In this document: in pieces, positions 24,990 through 36,009 of the stretch | How the letters are laid out: each line of letters opens with the position of its first letter | Position numbering within the stretch: position 1 is the first letter of the stretch | Source: Macrobrachium rosenbergii | Lineage: Eukaryota > Arthropoda > Malacostraca > Decapoda > Palaemonidae | DNA length: 64,000 nucleotides | Reading direction: 5' to 3' | Assembly (NCBI RefSeq): GCF_040412425.1 | Contig: NC_089744.1 | Coordinates: 32,684,243-32,748,242, forward strand | Position numbers and translations under genes: made by a program | The notes under the pieces: generated by a model | The model's input: only the letters and a program-made list of their open reading frames with translations | Database searches by the model: none | What the model was told of the DNA's origin: nothing

Positions 24990-25480
24990 TTTAGACTTGA
25001 CTTGCCATTTGCAAGGGAACCTTGATAAGGGTTTTGAGTGCAGAGTAATTCAAATATATTTTTGTGCTGCTTTCAATTTAGTAAATCACAAGGCACTTTA
25101 TAAAATTTATAAACTTCAGAATCTTGGAGTGGGTGGATATGTTTTAGGATTACTCCAAAATTTCCTTACAGGTAGGCAGCAGTGAGTTGCTGTCGACAGG
25201 ATCTTTAGTGAACCAAGACATATTTTGTCTGGAATTCCACAGGGTAGTATTCTTGGTCCACTGTTATTTTTAGTGTACAGTATACAAGTGATATGGCTGT
25301 TGGCCTGGAAAACAAGATTGTTCAGCATGCCAATGATAACAACACTTGTGGGTGTAGTAAAGTCTCCACTTACGAGAAATGAAGCTGCCCTCAGCCTCAG
25401 TCGGGACATGGACCAGATCAGTGAATGGTGTAGTTGGTGGGGTATAAGGCTGAACTCCGGTAAAATGAAATTCTAATTTC
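24990..25480 (+). pseudogene. Jockey-type LINE reverse transcriptase relic
   Basis: It shows DKGFECRVIQIYFCAAFNLV (motif A region), a stop at 25183-25185, then LSGIPQGSILGPLLFLVYS (motif B, about 25228-25280) and SRDMDQISEWCSWWGIRLNS (about 25405-25465). These are the hallmarks of non-LTR reverse transcriptases. The YADD/FADD box is degraded: around 25315-25345 the frame reads FSMPMITTLVGVV in place of FADDTTLVAVV. Neighbouring 24130-24990 and 25485-26040 show nothing else assignable. Confidence 0.8.
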
Positions 25481-26040
25481 TTATTTCAGCATCCTTGTCC
25501 ACAGGATAGTACAGTTGCAGCCATATAACTGGGCGGCTGGTGGGTATGGTGCTCTGATCCTCAGAGACTATCAAGGCTCAAAACATCAAGTATACATAGC
25601 TATATTTTCTAAAAATTTATGTTATCTAATTGATATTCCTGTATTCATATCTTTACAGATTACATTGTGGCGGAATTCAAAACCACAAAAAACAGTACAC
25701 AACACTCACTCTGATCCTCGGTTGCTGGAAGATGGAGTAAGGCGTCCACGGTCGCCAACACAGCACCCAAAACCACACAAACAAAACAAGGAAACATAAA
25801 AAAAAGAAGATAGAACTATATACACAACAAGAACAGCACACTAACAAGAAAAACCAACAACTCTCAAAAGCACACAAAAAACTGTCCAAGACCAAACGAC
25901 TGACTGGCACTAGCTCTGACTCAAGACTCAAGACTCAAAAACCGAAAAAATCCTTCACATATTCCACAGACAGACAGTGCCGTAAACAAACTAACGACCT
26001 CATCCCTCTTCCAACAACTGAAGCACTCACTAACGACAAT

Positions 26041-26058
26041 TACACACACACACACACA

Positions 26059-26109
<51 letters not shown>
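26041..26109. repeat. CA/CT compound microsatellite
   Basis: CA repeats at 26042-26060 pass directly into CT repeats at 26061-26109. They end five bases before the first ATG of the broken gene that follows. Confidence 0.97.
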
Positions 26110-26112
<3 letters not shown>

Positions 26113-26114
26113 AA

Positions 26115-29100
26115 ATGTTGGGAAATGCTAAATACAAACAAATTTATTCATCCCTCTATAACATCACAAGGGTTCGACATTTGAAATACTGCCAGGACCC
26201 AATTAAAAAACACAAAAAATGCATAACAATCAATCTTAGAAAACTGACAGATACACTTGCTGAAAAATGTGATGGTAGTCTGAAAAAAGACTCATTGTTG
26301 TGTGTGAACTGTTGGAAAATTATAATGAAAAACCCCACTATACTTAGTACCACTGAAAACAAGTCTGATCAAGATTCAAGTGAATCATGTACTATTGACA
26401 GTGATTTGAGTAACATTTCTCCAATTAAAGATGTGAAAAATGACAGTGATTGCTTCATAGTGGAAAATCCTTCAACTCACTTGAACCCGTTCTTGCTCCT
26501 AGACCAAACACCAATTACAAAAAGTAAGTACTAAATCAACAATATAACACATCTAATACTAGCCTATACCTGTTTGAACTACTATATGAACAATTATATT
26601 GAATTTATGGTGGCTACTGTATATACAGTACAACATATATAATTTGCAAGCTTGTACTTTGAAATGTTAAATCTTTAAACCCTTAAGGGACGGCATAATT
26701 TATCAATGTGCAGCACCCCAGACCGGGGAAACTTTGAGGTCGGCAAAATAAAAAAAAAAATCACATCAATGGAAAGAGAATGACATGTACATTCACACTG
26801 TATAAATAAAAAAATTCTAAAAAATTTTCCCTACCTTCCACGAGAAGTTGAAAATTACTATTTACAACCCCTTGTGGGGCCTCATTTACAAGACAATCAT
26901 AAATTTTACCAACCTATATATGTTTTTTCTAATAAATAAGTTTTTTGGATTTTGTAAAATTATTATTACTGCTCACACAATATCAAAACAGATAAGAAAT
27001 AAAAGCAGTAACAAATTTTTTGCATATTGTAAAATATTCACGTAAATTTATGAGAAGGAAGATTCAGTAACTTTTTTTTTTACTTTTACATGCTTTTTCT
27101 AATATTTCTTTGCAATTTTCTTTGTAAAATTACATTTACAACTGACATACTATTGTAAAAGACGAAAACAAAAAATAACAGCAACCCCTTCATATATTTA
27201 CAAGCAAATTTACAAAAAGACTCATGTGAGAGAGAGAGAGAGATGCAGTAACTTCCCCCATGAAGTCACAAGCATTTCTGATACTAGCCTAACTCTCACA
27301 TCTGTATAAAAGTTGCCATTAGTGAATTTATAGCATATAGAAGTATTGGCACCTTTGTTTCGAATCATTATTACCATAACAAAGGTGCGTAATTCTGCTT
27401 CACACTGAAGCTCAATCCGTCCACTAAGGGTTAATATTACTATCGAGTTGACACAAAATGCAAGCTGAGCTACATCCAATTCTTTAGATATATTCAAGTG
27501 TGTGAAGTCTCTCCTTCCATTCTTTTCAGAAGGGCTGTCATCAAGCCAGAAAAAGCGCAAGGCTCGTGGTAAGCTATTATCTGCTCAGAAATCCCTGAAA
27601 AAGAGTCTGGAACTCAGTTATGGTGTTGAAATTCTGGAGAAGGAAAATAATAGTGCAGAACCTGAAACTCAATCTGAAAAACATCTGAACAAATTAATGA
27701 ATGATTGAAACAGTCATTCATGGAGAGCAAATGTCACAATCGCAAACTACAAATATTGACACTCTCACCATACACAATTGATAAAACAGCTAGCTTCTTT
27801 CAAACTACAATATACATGGTAAAAAAAAAAGCTGTTTATTGAAATCAGAATATGAAATCCTTCCAAAAGTTCCAACAATGAGCAAAGGAAAAGTAATAAC
27901 TGCAGAGAACAAAGATATAGTTAGAAGATTCTATGAGTCAGATGATGTTAGTCGTGTGTCCTGGACAAAAGGATTGCATTAAAGTTATCAGTGCTGAAGG
28001 TCCAACAAAGGTGCAAAAGCGACTGATCCTTGGAAATTTAAGAGAGATTTTTGAACTATACAAAAATGATGAAAAGAATCCCAAAGTTGGATTTTCCACA
28101 TTTGCAAAATTACGGCCATCATACTGTGTGCTTGCTGGTAGTGGTGGGACTTATTCCACTTATCATCAAAATCCAAAATTACAGCTAGCTGCATTGGGAG
28201 CAAGAGGTCTTTCTTACATGGATCTTCTGGATTACAGTGTCTGCAGCACAGAGAGAGAGAGAGAGAGAGAGACCTGTATGATGCAACTTTGCAATGACTG
28301 CCCAGGGGAAGAGGGTGTCCTGAATTTTCTCGAGTTGCTTGACAGTGTGAAATTAGCTCCAACTGAAGTGACTTACAAGCAATGGGTGACTGTTGACCGT
28401 TGTACAATCGTTGATAAGGTGGGACCACTTCATGAATACTTATCATCCCTAAGCATGAAAATCTGTCGGTTGGTTTGTCATCACTTTGTTGCTCAGCAAC
28501 AATCCCAGTACTATAAGCAATTGAAGGAATTGTTACCACCTGAGAGCGAGGTAGTTGTAGTAGGGGATTTCTCCGAGAATTATTCTTTTATCATCCAGGA
28601 TGCTGTCCAAGGTTTTCACTGGGACAATTCACAGTGTACAGTTCACCCTTTTGTCACCTATTACAGATCCTCTGTAGACCAGGAACTTAAGTCATTTTAG
28701 TGTGTGTTTCTTACCTGCATCATTAAAACATGACACTATACAGTAATGGTTTACACATTCATAATGAAGCTTATGACTTATGTTAAATTCAGATGCCCAC
28801 AATTAAAGAAGGTGCACTATTTCTCAGATGGATGTGCTGGCCAATATAAGAACAGATATAATTTCATAAACCTCTGTTACCATGAAGAGGATTTTGGTCT
28901 GGCTTGTGAGTGGCATTTCTTTGCTACATCCCATGGAAAAAATGCCTGTGATGGGATTGGAGGGACAGTAAAAAGAGCTGCTGCTTGTGCCAGTTTGCAG
29001 AGAACTACTGAGAGGCAAATTCTTACACCAGAACACGTTTCAGTTTTATGAAGAAAACTTAAGCAAGAAGATCAAATTTTTCTATGTTACTACAGCAGAA

Positions 29101-29604
29101 TTGAAAGAGGCAGAAAAGAAGTTGGACCATCAATTTAAGGAAAGTAGGGCCATTCCTGGAACTCAGAAATATCACAGATTTGTTCCCCTGGACAAGGAAG
29201 AGCTGATGGTGTATCCCATCTCAAGTGGCACTGGAGAAAAGAAAAGAATAAGGAAAGGTCACATTTCTAACGAACCTACAATACTTGGTAACCCAAAGTG
29301 TACCAAACCAGGAGAGTACGTTGGATGCATTTACAACAAGGAAGTTTGGTATGGAATTGTGGAGGAATACTGTGAAGAGTTTGATGATTTCACAGTGAAC
29401 TTTCTACACCCATCTGGGTCATCAGGAGCAAGTGCATATTATTATCTATCAAACAAGGATTCATGTGCTGTGCCAGGACATCATACATTAACTGTAATGA
29501 GTTGTCCTGGTCTAAGAGGAGGCAGCAGAATTCAATACATTTTTCCAAAAACAGAAATTGATGAAAGCATTGCAAATGCAAAACTTGTGTCGGCTAGCAC
29601 ATGA
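26115..29604 (+). pseudogene. Broken gene of an uncharacterised arthropod family with transposase-like acidic motifs
   Basis: Exon 1 (26115-26523) encodes a Cys/His N-terminal region, YCQDPIKKHKKCITINLRKL and LLCVNCWKII. It ends at a GTAAGT donor. Exon 2 begins at 27530 after TTCTTTTCAG, and the joined codon keeps the frame into GLSSSQKKRKARGK. After stops near 27706-27930 the frame resumes (27933-28700) with CPGQKDCI, KLRPSYCVLAGSGGTYS, HHFVAQQQSQYYKQLKE and VVVVGDFSENYSFIIQDAVQ. Two later pieces (28746-29051, 28987-29604) carry HYFSDGCAGQYKNRYNFINL and FFATSHGKNACDGIGGTVKR. I recall this family as widespread in arthropods and cnidarians with no assigned function. The spacing of GDFSEN, FSDG and CDGIGG suggests an RNase H-like fold; this is inference. 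There are at least three lesions. Confidence 0.7.
26679..27430. mobile_element. TTAA-flanked MITE inside the intron of the 26-29 kb gene
   Basis: The element is flanked by TTAA at 26675-26678 and 27431-27434. The ends ACCCTTAAGGGACGG and, read inward from the right, CCCTTAGTGGACGG form terminal inverted repeats. TTAA duplications are made by piggyBac and Kolobok transposases; which one mobilised this element is unknown. Removing it leaves an intron of about 250 bases with clean splice sites. Confidence 0.75.
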
Positions 29605-30444
29605 ATCCATAAAGTAGGTGTTGTTCTTTGTTATAACTATTATATTTCCACTGCAGATTAGCAGTAAAATAAGTTTTATTTCTTAAATTCTTGGTGTTTG
29701 CCAAGCTCAAATTTATATCTAAGGACTAAGATATTACAATTCCTGGAATATATAAGCAATCTGTAATTTTAGTGTTTACTTAAGTGACATGAAAAGTAAA
29801 CATGTTTTGTTCACTTGTAAGTTAGTCACATAAAAAGTACAAACAATACCAAACATTTTTATGATTGTTCCTCATTGCTAAGAACCTTGTCTTTGTTTTT
29901 ATATCCATAAAAAACTCTATATGTCAAAATATGAGCTTAAGTGTGGAAAAATAGGTAGAACTGATGCCCAACTTATGAATATGGTGTTCACTTATAGGTT
30001 AGTTTCATGAAAAATACTTACATAAACAAACTTTATTTGCTGATTCTAACAGCTAATGCCCTTTCCTTCATTTTTTACATCTATAAAAAAAATTCTCACT
30101 TGATACCCGAGGTCAAATTGTGACCTCAAATTTTTTTGTATAACTTTTTTATTTTTCAACCTGTATACTTGAATTCCTTGTCTCATTCTAATTCTAAATA
30201 CATATACATTTATGCAATTCTGATCGTTATTAACCAAGTTATGGGCCGGCGAAAATATGTGACCTTAAATTTCCCGAGGTCATATCTTTTGAACCGTTTG
30301 TCGGATTGGTCTAAAATTTCAGAAATGGATTCAGGGCCTATTTCCCTATACTGTAAACCAAATTTCAGCAAAATCTGAGAGATGAAGGTGTTAAGCACTG
30401 GTTGATCTGACTGAGAATGCCCCCCCACTGTCTGTCCCATGACG

Positions 30445-30989
30445 TCTTTTTATTTATTTGCTTATAAATATTTCCAGGGATTGCTGTTGGTTTTAGTTCT
30501 TATCTTTTATGATAGTATGTCAGCTATAATTGTAATTTTGCAAAGAAAAGTGCAAAGAAATATTAGAAAAAACATGTATACCTCACAAAAAGTTACAGCA
30601 TCTCCCCATCTCGGTAAATCTTGTAAATATTTGACAACAAATATACTGAGAATTTGTTACTGATTTTAGTTCTTATCTGTTATGATACTGTGTGAGGTGT
30701 ACAGTAATTATAATTTCACAAAATAAAATAATTAGAAAAAACAAGTACAACTTGGTAAAATTAGCATATTTTTACAAGTGTCTTGTAAAAGAGGCCCCAC
30801 ACAGGATTGCAGTCAGTCACTTTCAACTTCCTGTGGGAGGTAGGGAAAATTTTTAGAACTTTTTTTCTTTCACCATGTGTATTTGCATATCTTCCTATTT
30901 CCATTGATGTGTTTTTTCTTAAATTGGTCATTTGTAGTTTGCCTAGTCTAGGGATGTGTTTAATACATATTTAACCCATCTCTTAAGGG
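30445..30989. repeat. Inverted partial copy of the TTAA MITE
   Basis: The reverse complement of this block matches 26679-27225 throughout. It includes the shared segments ACACATCAATGGAAA and TTTCTAATATTTCTTTGCA. It ends at TTAA (30990-30993). Beyond 30445 the similarity stops and no second terminus was found, so this copy is truncated or a longer relative. The stretch 29605-30440 between it and the gene has no recognised feature. Confidence 0.8.
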
Positions 30990-31037
30990 TTAAGGCACAG
31001 ACCCAGGTTCATAGGCTTTTTATAGACTGTGGTGGTA

Positions 31038-31747
31038 CAGGCAGACCCAGGTTAACAGTGGGGGTTCCGTTCCCAGCCAAGCACCGATAACTGAAAATCA
31101 TCGATAACCAGATCATCACAGTAATGTTGGTAATACAGTAAACCCCCCGTATTCGCGTTCTCATGGTTCGTGGACTCACACATTCGCGGGTTTCTCTGTG
31201 GAACATATCTAGCCATCATTCGCGGAAAATTTGCCCATTCACGATATTTTTCACTGAGAAATATTCCTAATTATTGTATTTTCATATAATTTTCATGAAT
31301 AAATGCACTTTTTGTGATAAAACTATTAAAATACTCAGGTATAAGCATTTTTACAGGGTTTTTCTTGGTTTAAGCTACCAAAATGGGCAGTTCTAAGTGT
31401 TTTTAGAGGGGTGTTAAGCATTCGCAGATTTGACCTATTCGCGGGGGGGTGTGGGACGCATCCCCCGCGAATACGGGGGGTTCACTGTAAATGGCATTTA
31501 CGACGCCATAAGCACTGATGAACCTCCTACCAATGCCAATAAACTGTTTATCAGCGCTGAAAATTGCTTACCAACACCAATAAACTACCTATCGACGCTG
31601 ATAAACCATCTCCTGATGCCAATAAAATGCCTACCGGGGCTGAAAATCGCTTACTGGCACCAAAAATCTGGTTAACGACGTCGTTAGCCAATAGCCGTAA
31701 AACAGAAACATTGTTAACCAATGTCGCCAATAAGCGGGGACTGCCTG
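31038..31747. mobile_element. pogo-type MITE, copy 1, split by a smaller MITE
   Basis: It is flanked by TA (31036-31037, 31748-31749). The termini are CAGGCAGACCCAGGTTA and, inward from the right, CAGGCAGTCCCCGCTTA. It is inserted in the Penelope reverse transcriptase between TGY and VYKKP. It contains a 352-base MITE at 31136-31487; without that it is about 356 bases. The interior repeats CCAATAAACYGCCTATCGACGC-like units of about 30 bases. Confidence 0.85.
31136..31487. mobile_element. MITE with GTATTCGCG termini, nested in MITE copy 1
   Basis: The ends CAGTAAACCCCCCGTATTCG and, inward from the right, CAGTGAACCCCCCGTATTCG are nearly perfect inverted repeats flanked by TA (31134-31135, 31488-31489). 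The 352-base length and absence of coding mark a non-autonomous pogo/Tigger-type element. Further internal segments (TTCGCGGG, TTCGCGGA) echo the termini. Confidence 0.9.
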
Positions 31748-32009
31748 TATAACCCGTTGGAGCCTGTTGTGCCTGAACGTCCAGGAAGTGAAGGGCACCA
31801 TCACCACTGCTTTTGCATATGAAATAGAGGACGGAACATTCTTCAAAAGTTGTCTTTAATATTTCTAGATCTTCTTCTCTGTCCACTCTTACAAAGGTGT
31901 CATCTATGTGGTATTGAAGAGGGTAGGGGATCTTATTGAAGACCCTTTCCTCTACGACTCTCATGTAGAAATTAGCAAATAGAACCCCTAAAGGAGATCC
32001 CATTGCCAC
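31551..32009 (-). pseudogene. Penelope-like reverse transcriptase, catalytic segment
   Basis: The segment begins at MAMGSPLGVLFANFYM, continues through YPLQYHIDDTFVRVDREEDL (the catalytic aspartates) and LHFLDVQAQQAP, and ends where the MITE at 31747 interrupts TGY. The open frame below 31747 is MITE sequence read through by chance. Reverse transcription was presumably primed at the chromosomal target, as for other Penelope elements. Confidence 0.8.
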
Positions 32010-32228
32010 ACCGTCAATCTGGCAGTAAAGATGTCCTCTGTAGGTGGGGCCTTCTTAGTGCATGTTTCAAAAAGGGCTTTTAGGGCTTCTTTGGGGATGT
32101 TCATAGTCAGTGTATCCTCATATCTACATACAGACAGTCCCCGGTTATCGGCGATCCGGGTTCACAGCGCTTGTCAAGTGACAAAAATCGGCAATTTACG
32201 GTGCCAATTTTCAGTTATTGTCACCCTG

Positions 32229-35200
32229 CACAGTGGTGGGAAACCTCAAATACGGGATCAAAAGTCTACGGTGGAAAGAAGACGATTTCATAATAGGCTC
32301 ATCAGTGCAACCTGCCACTTATGCATTTTTTTTTTATTAATAAGTGACCAAATAATTGTTTTTTCACACACATATGAAAGTATATTTTCTAAACAAACTG
32401 AGGGGATTTAACAGTGTGCCTAAATATATTTCATTGTTAATGAGAATAGGGTGCATTTAATAGGAAATATGATAAGATTGTTAACCAAAATATTTAATAT
32501 ACATTTCAATATGTGGACTATATATCGTAAAAGCATAATCTTTAACAATAATGACAACAAATAAAATGAGCATATATAGGTAACAAACTACCAATTACAT
32601 ATGTTTTACACATACTTTTAAGACAACAAATAAAAAGATAAATAAAATTAGCATATATAGATAAAAAATTACCAAATACATATGCTTTATACATACTTTT
32701 AAAGATAAAAATAACACATAAACATAACAAATAAGGAGACAGATTACCAGCCGCATACATATTATTTGAAATTTTGAAAATAAAGGTAACTAATGGTGAC
32801 ATATTACCAACTACATACTTTCAATTAACTAAAGTATATCTTCATGAAACATACATGCATACACTCACTATTATCATACTCATACATACCAACAATAATG
32901 TGTATACAACTGCATGCACATCTAAACACGCACATGCGCAACGTTTAAATTTCAGCTGGCTTTAATATTTCTACGACATCTGAGGGAAGGGACCTGTGAT
33001 TTCGGTTTTTCTTATGTTTCCTTTGACTTGCTATAACCGGATCAGAATGAATAAGGAGCCAGTTTAGAAGGTCACTGTTTGATCTTGATCTAGAGGTCTT
33101 GTGAGTATGCCACTGCCTTGCATTTCTCAGTATTTTGTGAGTTGCTTCCATTCCCTCTTCTGAAGCATGGCCTATGGGAACACACAATTCCTCAATGATC
33201 TGGGCACCATGCATGAGCATCCTGCAGAGTGAAACTGGCATGTAAAACCAAGGATATAGATCCACAAATAGTTTTGCTGTCATTTTAGCATACTCATTGT
33301 ATTTGGTCGAGTTGATATCATGGCCAGAATTCAATGCTCTTAAAAGTACTGAAATGCAGTAAATAAATCAGAGCTAACTCAAGTTATATTTGATACGACT
33401 AGTGGGTTTGCAAAAAACTTTCGTGCAGTAATACATTTGTGGTAGTACCTGTTCCTTGAGCAGGCATATCTACATTTAAACCCACTTCCTTCTTCAATTC
33501 TCTTTGAATTCTCTTTTGTTCTTCTTTTACAGTCTTGTTTCTCTGGTCCTTTGGCCATCCATGATTTAAGCTTCATTCTATAAGCTAGATGTAGTATGCA
33601 CTCCATCGTGTTTATAAGACGATGGAGAGGAATAAGGCCATATGTCAGAGCTTGCCTATCAACACTTTTTTTTTTCAATTTGGTCCAAGTCATTCATGGA
33701 TGATGGATTAGTGCATGGAATGCAAATATAGCATGATGCGGCTGATGGGGTGTGTGTCAATGCTTAACATACTTTTCCATCTACCACTGTTATGATTTAT
33801 TTATGATGGACTTGAATGTTGTCCGTCACTGTTGGATTTAGCTGATGAACTGCTTCCTGAAAGGCTTCTACTTCTTTTTGAACTACATCTGCTGTTTCTT
33901 TGATAAAAATAAGTTTTAATGGTCAGCAAAAAGCAGTTGTTGACGGAGCTGGATTTTGCCATTGTTTTCTTGTCTGAAACGAATAGGGCATATGAATGAA
34001 GATAGTATAGACGTTTCACATACCTCTTTATGCAATTCATCATCATATTTGAAAGAAAATAAAGATTGGCTAGAGCTACCATCAATATCATACTTAGTAA
34101 GTAACTCCAAATCAAGTGAATCTTGGATGAGGCATGAGGCTTTGTTTAAAAAATTGCAAGGCAGCTTCCTGTGCAGTCAAAAGTCAGTTTGCTGTATGAT
34201 TTAACAAATTCTGTAAGGGGATTTCTGCTTTAAACTCCTCAATTAAAATTCCATTGGGGTGGCAATTTTTCTTCTCTTCTAACACTTTGTCATAATATGA
34301 TGGGTACATGTGACAATTTTTCTGTAGATGAGTTCACAGAAACACATACCTATCTTTACTAAGGTCAGTTTTAATAATGATGTTTAATGCTTCTGGTGGT
34401 GAAAATGAAGTCTCTGATTCCTTTTCCATATTCTTTGGCACTTCATTGACCTTTGATGTTGAGGTACTAGCTACTGAGTTTGCATCTGTGTGGCGTATTT
34501 TAATTCTTCAGATGAGCTATTGTCCCACAACCTTTTTGTTTTTCGTCTTTTTGAACATTCACTAGCTAAATTGAAGGGGGATACAGGTCTTCCCATCTCA
34601 GGTGATGCACTATTTTGTCTCTTTTTGTTTATTTGTTTCTTTTTGCTTTTTTCACTTTCTTGTTCATTCAACTGTTCTAATTTAACATTGCCACTTAACC
34701 AGTTTTTGTTTTTCTTGAAAAATATTCCTTGAACCTGACAACATGTAACAATCTGCCCACCTTTTGGTAAACTGGACCTTTAAATATTTTAAAAAGTCTC
34801 TTCCCAAACATTTTCTCTGAAATTTGTTAATTTAAAGGGGTAACTATTATAAAATTCAAATGCAAAAATTGTAAGTCTTAGGTGTAATAAGTGTGGTTAT
34901 TTTTAGGATTTTCACTTTATTTTCACATAAACACGTCCACAACACTATTGATCACTAATGTACTTCATATGAAACCACTTCTGTAAGAAATAATACATTA
35001 TTAACAGGTTTTGCTTAAGGACTTGCTGTGTTGTTTTCAGTACAGCTGATGACTGAAGAATGGGGTGGGAGTGGGGGGGAGGGGGTCATATGACTGAAGT
35101 TCCGGTGACAAATTTGAGCCTGGGCGCAGAGTAGAAACTCTTCTTCTTCTGGGGCTACTTCTCCATATATTAGACCATAAAACAAATAGTGATTGAGATC

Positions 35201-35752
35201 CCATGAGAGCATTTACTGAAGACATCATTATTTCCATATAAAATTATGAACAAAATATTTTATGTTCCTTTAAGTTTTATTTTATAATAAAACAATTATA
35301 GTGATGAGCCTTTACTTTTTGGTGATCCCAAAATGAGATGCAATAAATTTTGAGTGAAGACATCATTATTTTCCATAACGGTTTTAGACTTTATAAAATG
35401 TTATGAACAAAATATGTCGTCCTTTTATGTTCAAGTAACTTATATCCGCATATTTATTTTATCAACATGCAAAATTATACTACCAATATTTTAAATAGTC
35501 AAAAAGACCGGAAACTGAGCCTTTAGTCTAAAACCGTTTTTCCGAGAAAATGCAAATATTTGTGCAAAAAATCTGTATTAACATAAGGATAAAAATAATA
35601 CCTACTTTTTTTAGCAAATACTTCGAAACTGTATTAGTTAAGGATTAGTTTTATTACATGCTGCATAGGCTGTAATTTATGTATTCATGCTTTTTCATCA
35701 AATTTTATAACCTAGACTTTTGATCACAAAATAGAAGATTCCGACCACTGTG
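32229..35752 (-). mobile_element. Transib DNA transposon (RAG1-related), near full length
   Basis: The element is delimited by a five-base target duplication CCCTG (32224-32228 and 35753-35757). Its termini begin CACAGTGGTGGGAA and, inward from the right, CACAGTGGTCGGAA. Five-base duplications and termini starting CACWRTG define Transib. The first seven bases are identical to the RAG recombination signal heptamer CACAGTG. It is 3,524 bases long and carries transposase remnants on the minus strand (34671-32945). Insertion inside a recognisable MITE fixes both ends independently of the transposase. Confidence 0.93.
32945..34671 (-). pseudogene. Transib transposase, broken
   Basis: Minus-strand pieces occur in the family's order. 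The N-terminal piece (34671-34471) has GRPVSPFNLASECSKRRKT. The piece from 34110 has KYDIDGSSSQSLF, with the first catalytic aspartate at 34081-34083. VDGKVC follows at about 33784-33767, with the second acidic position at 33779-33781, then a stop at 33764-33766. Next come YGLIPLHRLINTMECILHLA and ARKFFANP (33693-33379). Last is GHASEEGMEATHKILRNAR with the catalytic glutamate near 33158-33160, then NSDLLNWLLIHSDPVIASQR (33334-32945). The DDE enzyme cuts at CACAGTG ends and is the ancestor-type relative of RAG1. All three acidic residues survive, but stops and frame changes make it inactive. Introns cannot be excluded for some breaks. Confidence 0.88.
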
Positions 35753-36009
35753 CCCTGTCAGAATGGAACCCCCACTGATAACCAGGGATTGCCTGTACCC
35801 TATCCAGGGTATGTTCAATCGTCTCGTCGACTGAAAAGTTCGTAGAGTGGCTCTCGATGTCTAGGGAGGTGATAATGCCTAAAGGAGTGTCTTTGAGATT
35901 CTATAAAAAGTCGGTAGACGACTGGATACATGGAGTAAGGAGATCATTAGGTCTCTTTTTGATGTAAGTAGGCATCAATATTTGGCTTATAATTAGTCGT
36001 AGGGGGTTA

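Larger units (their letters stand above)
32132..35795. mobile_element. pogo-type MITE, copy 2, split by Transib
   Basis: The left part is 32132-32228 (CAGACAGTCCCCGGTTATCG) and the right part 35753-35795 (ends CAGGGATTGCCTG), flanked by TA (32130-32131, 35796-35797). The halves join at the Transib insertion and align with complete copies at 48570 and 52603. The MITE itself lies in the Penelope reverse transcriptase. Confidence 0.88.
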
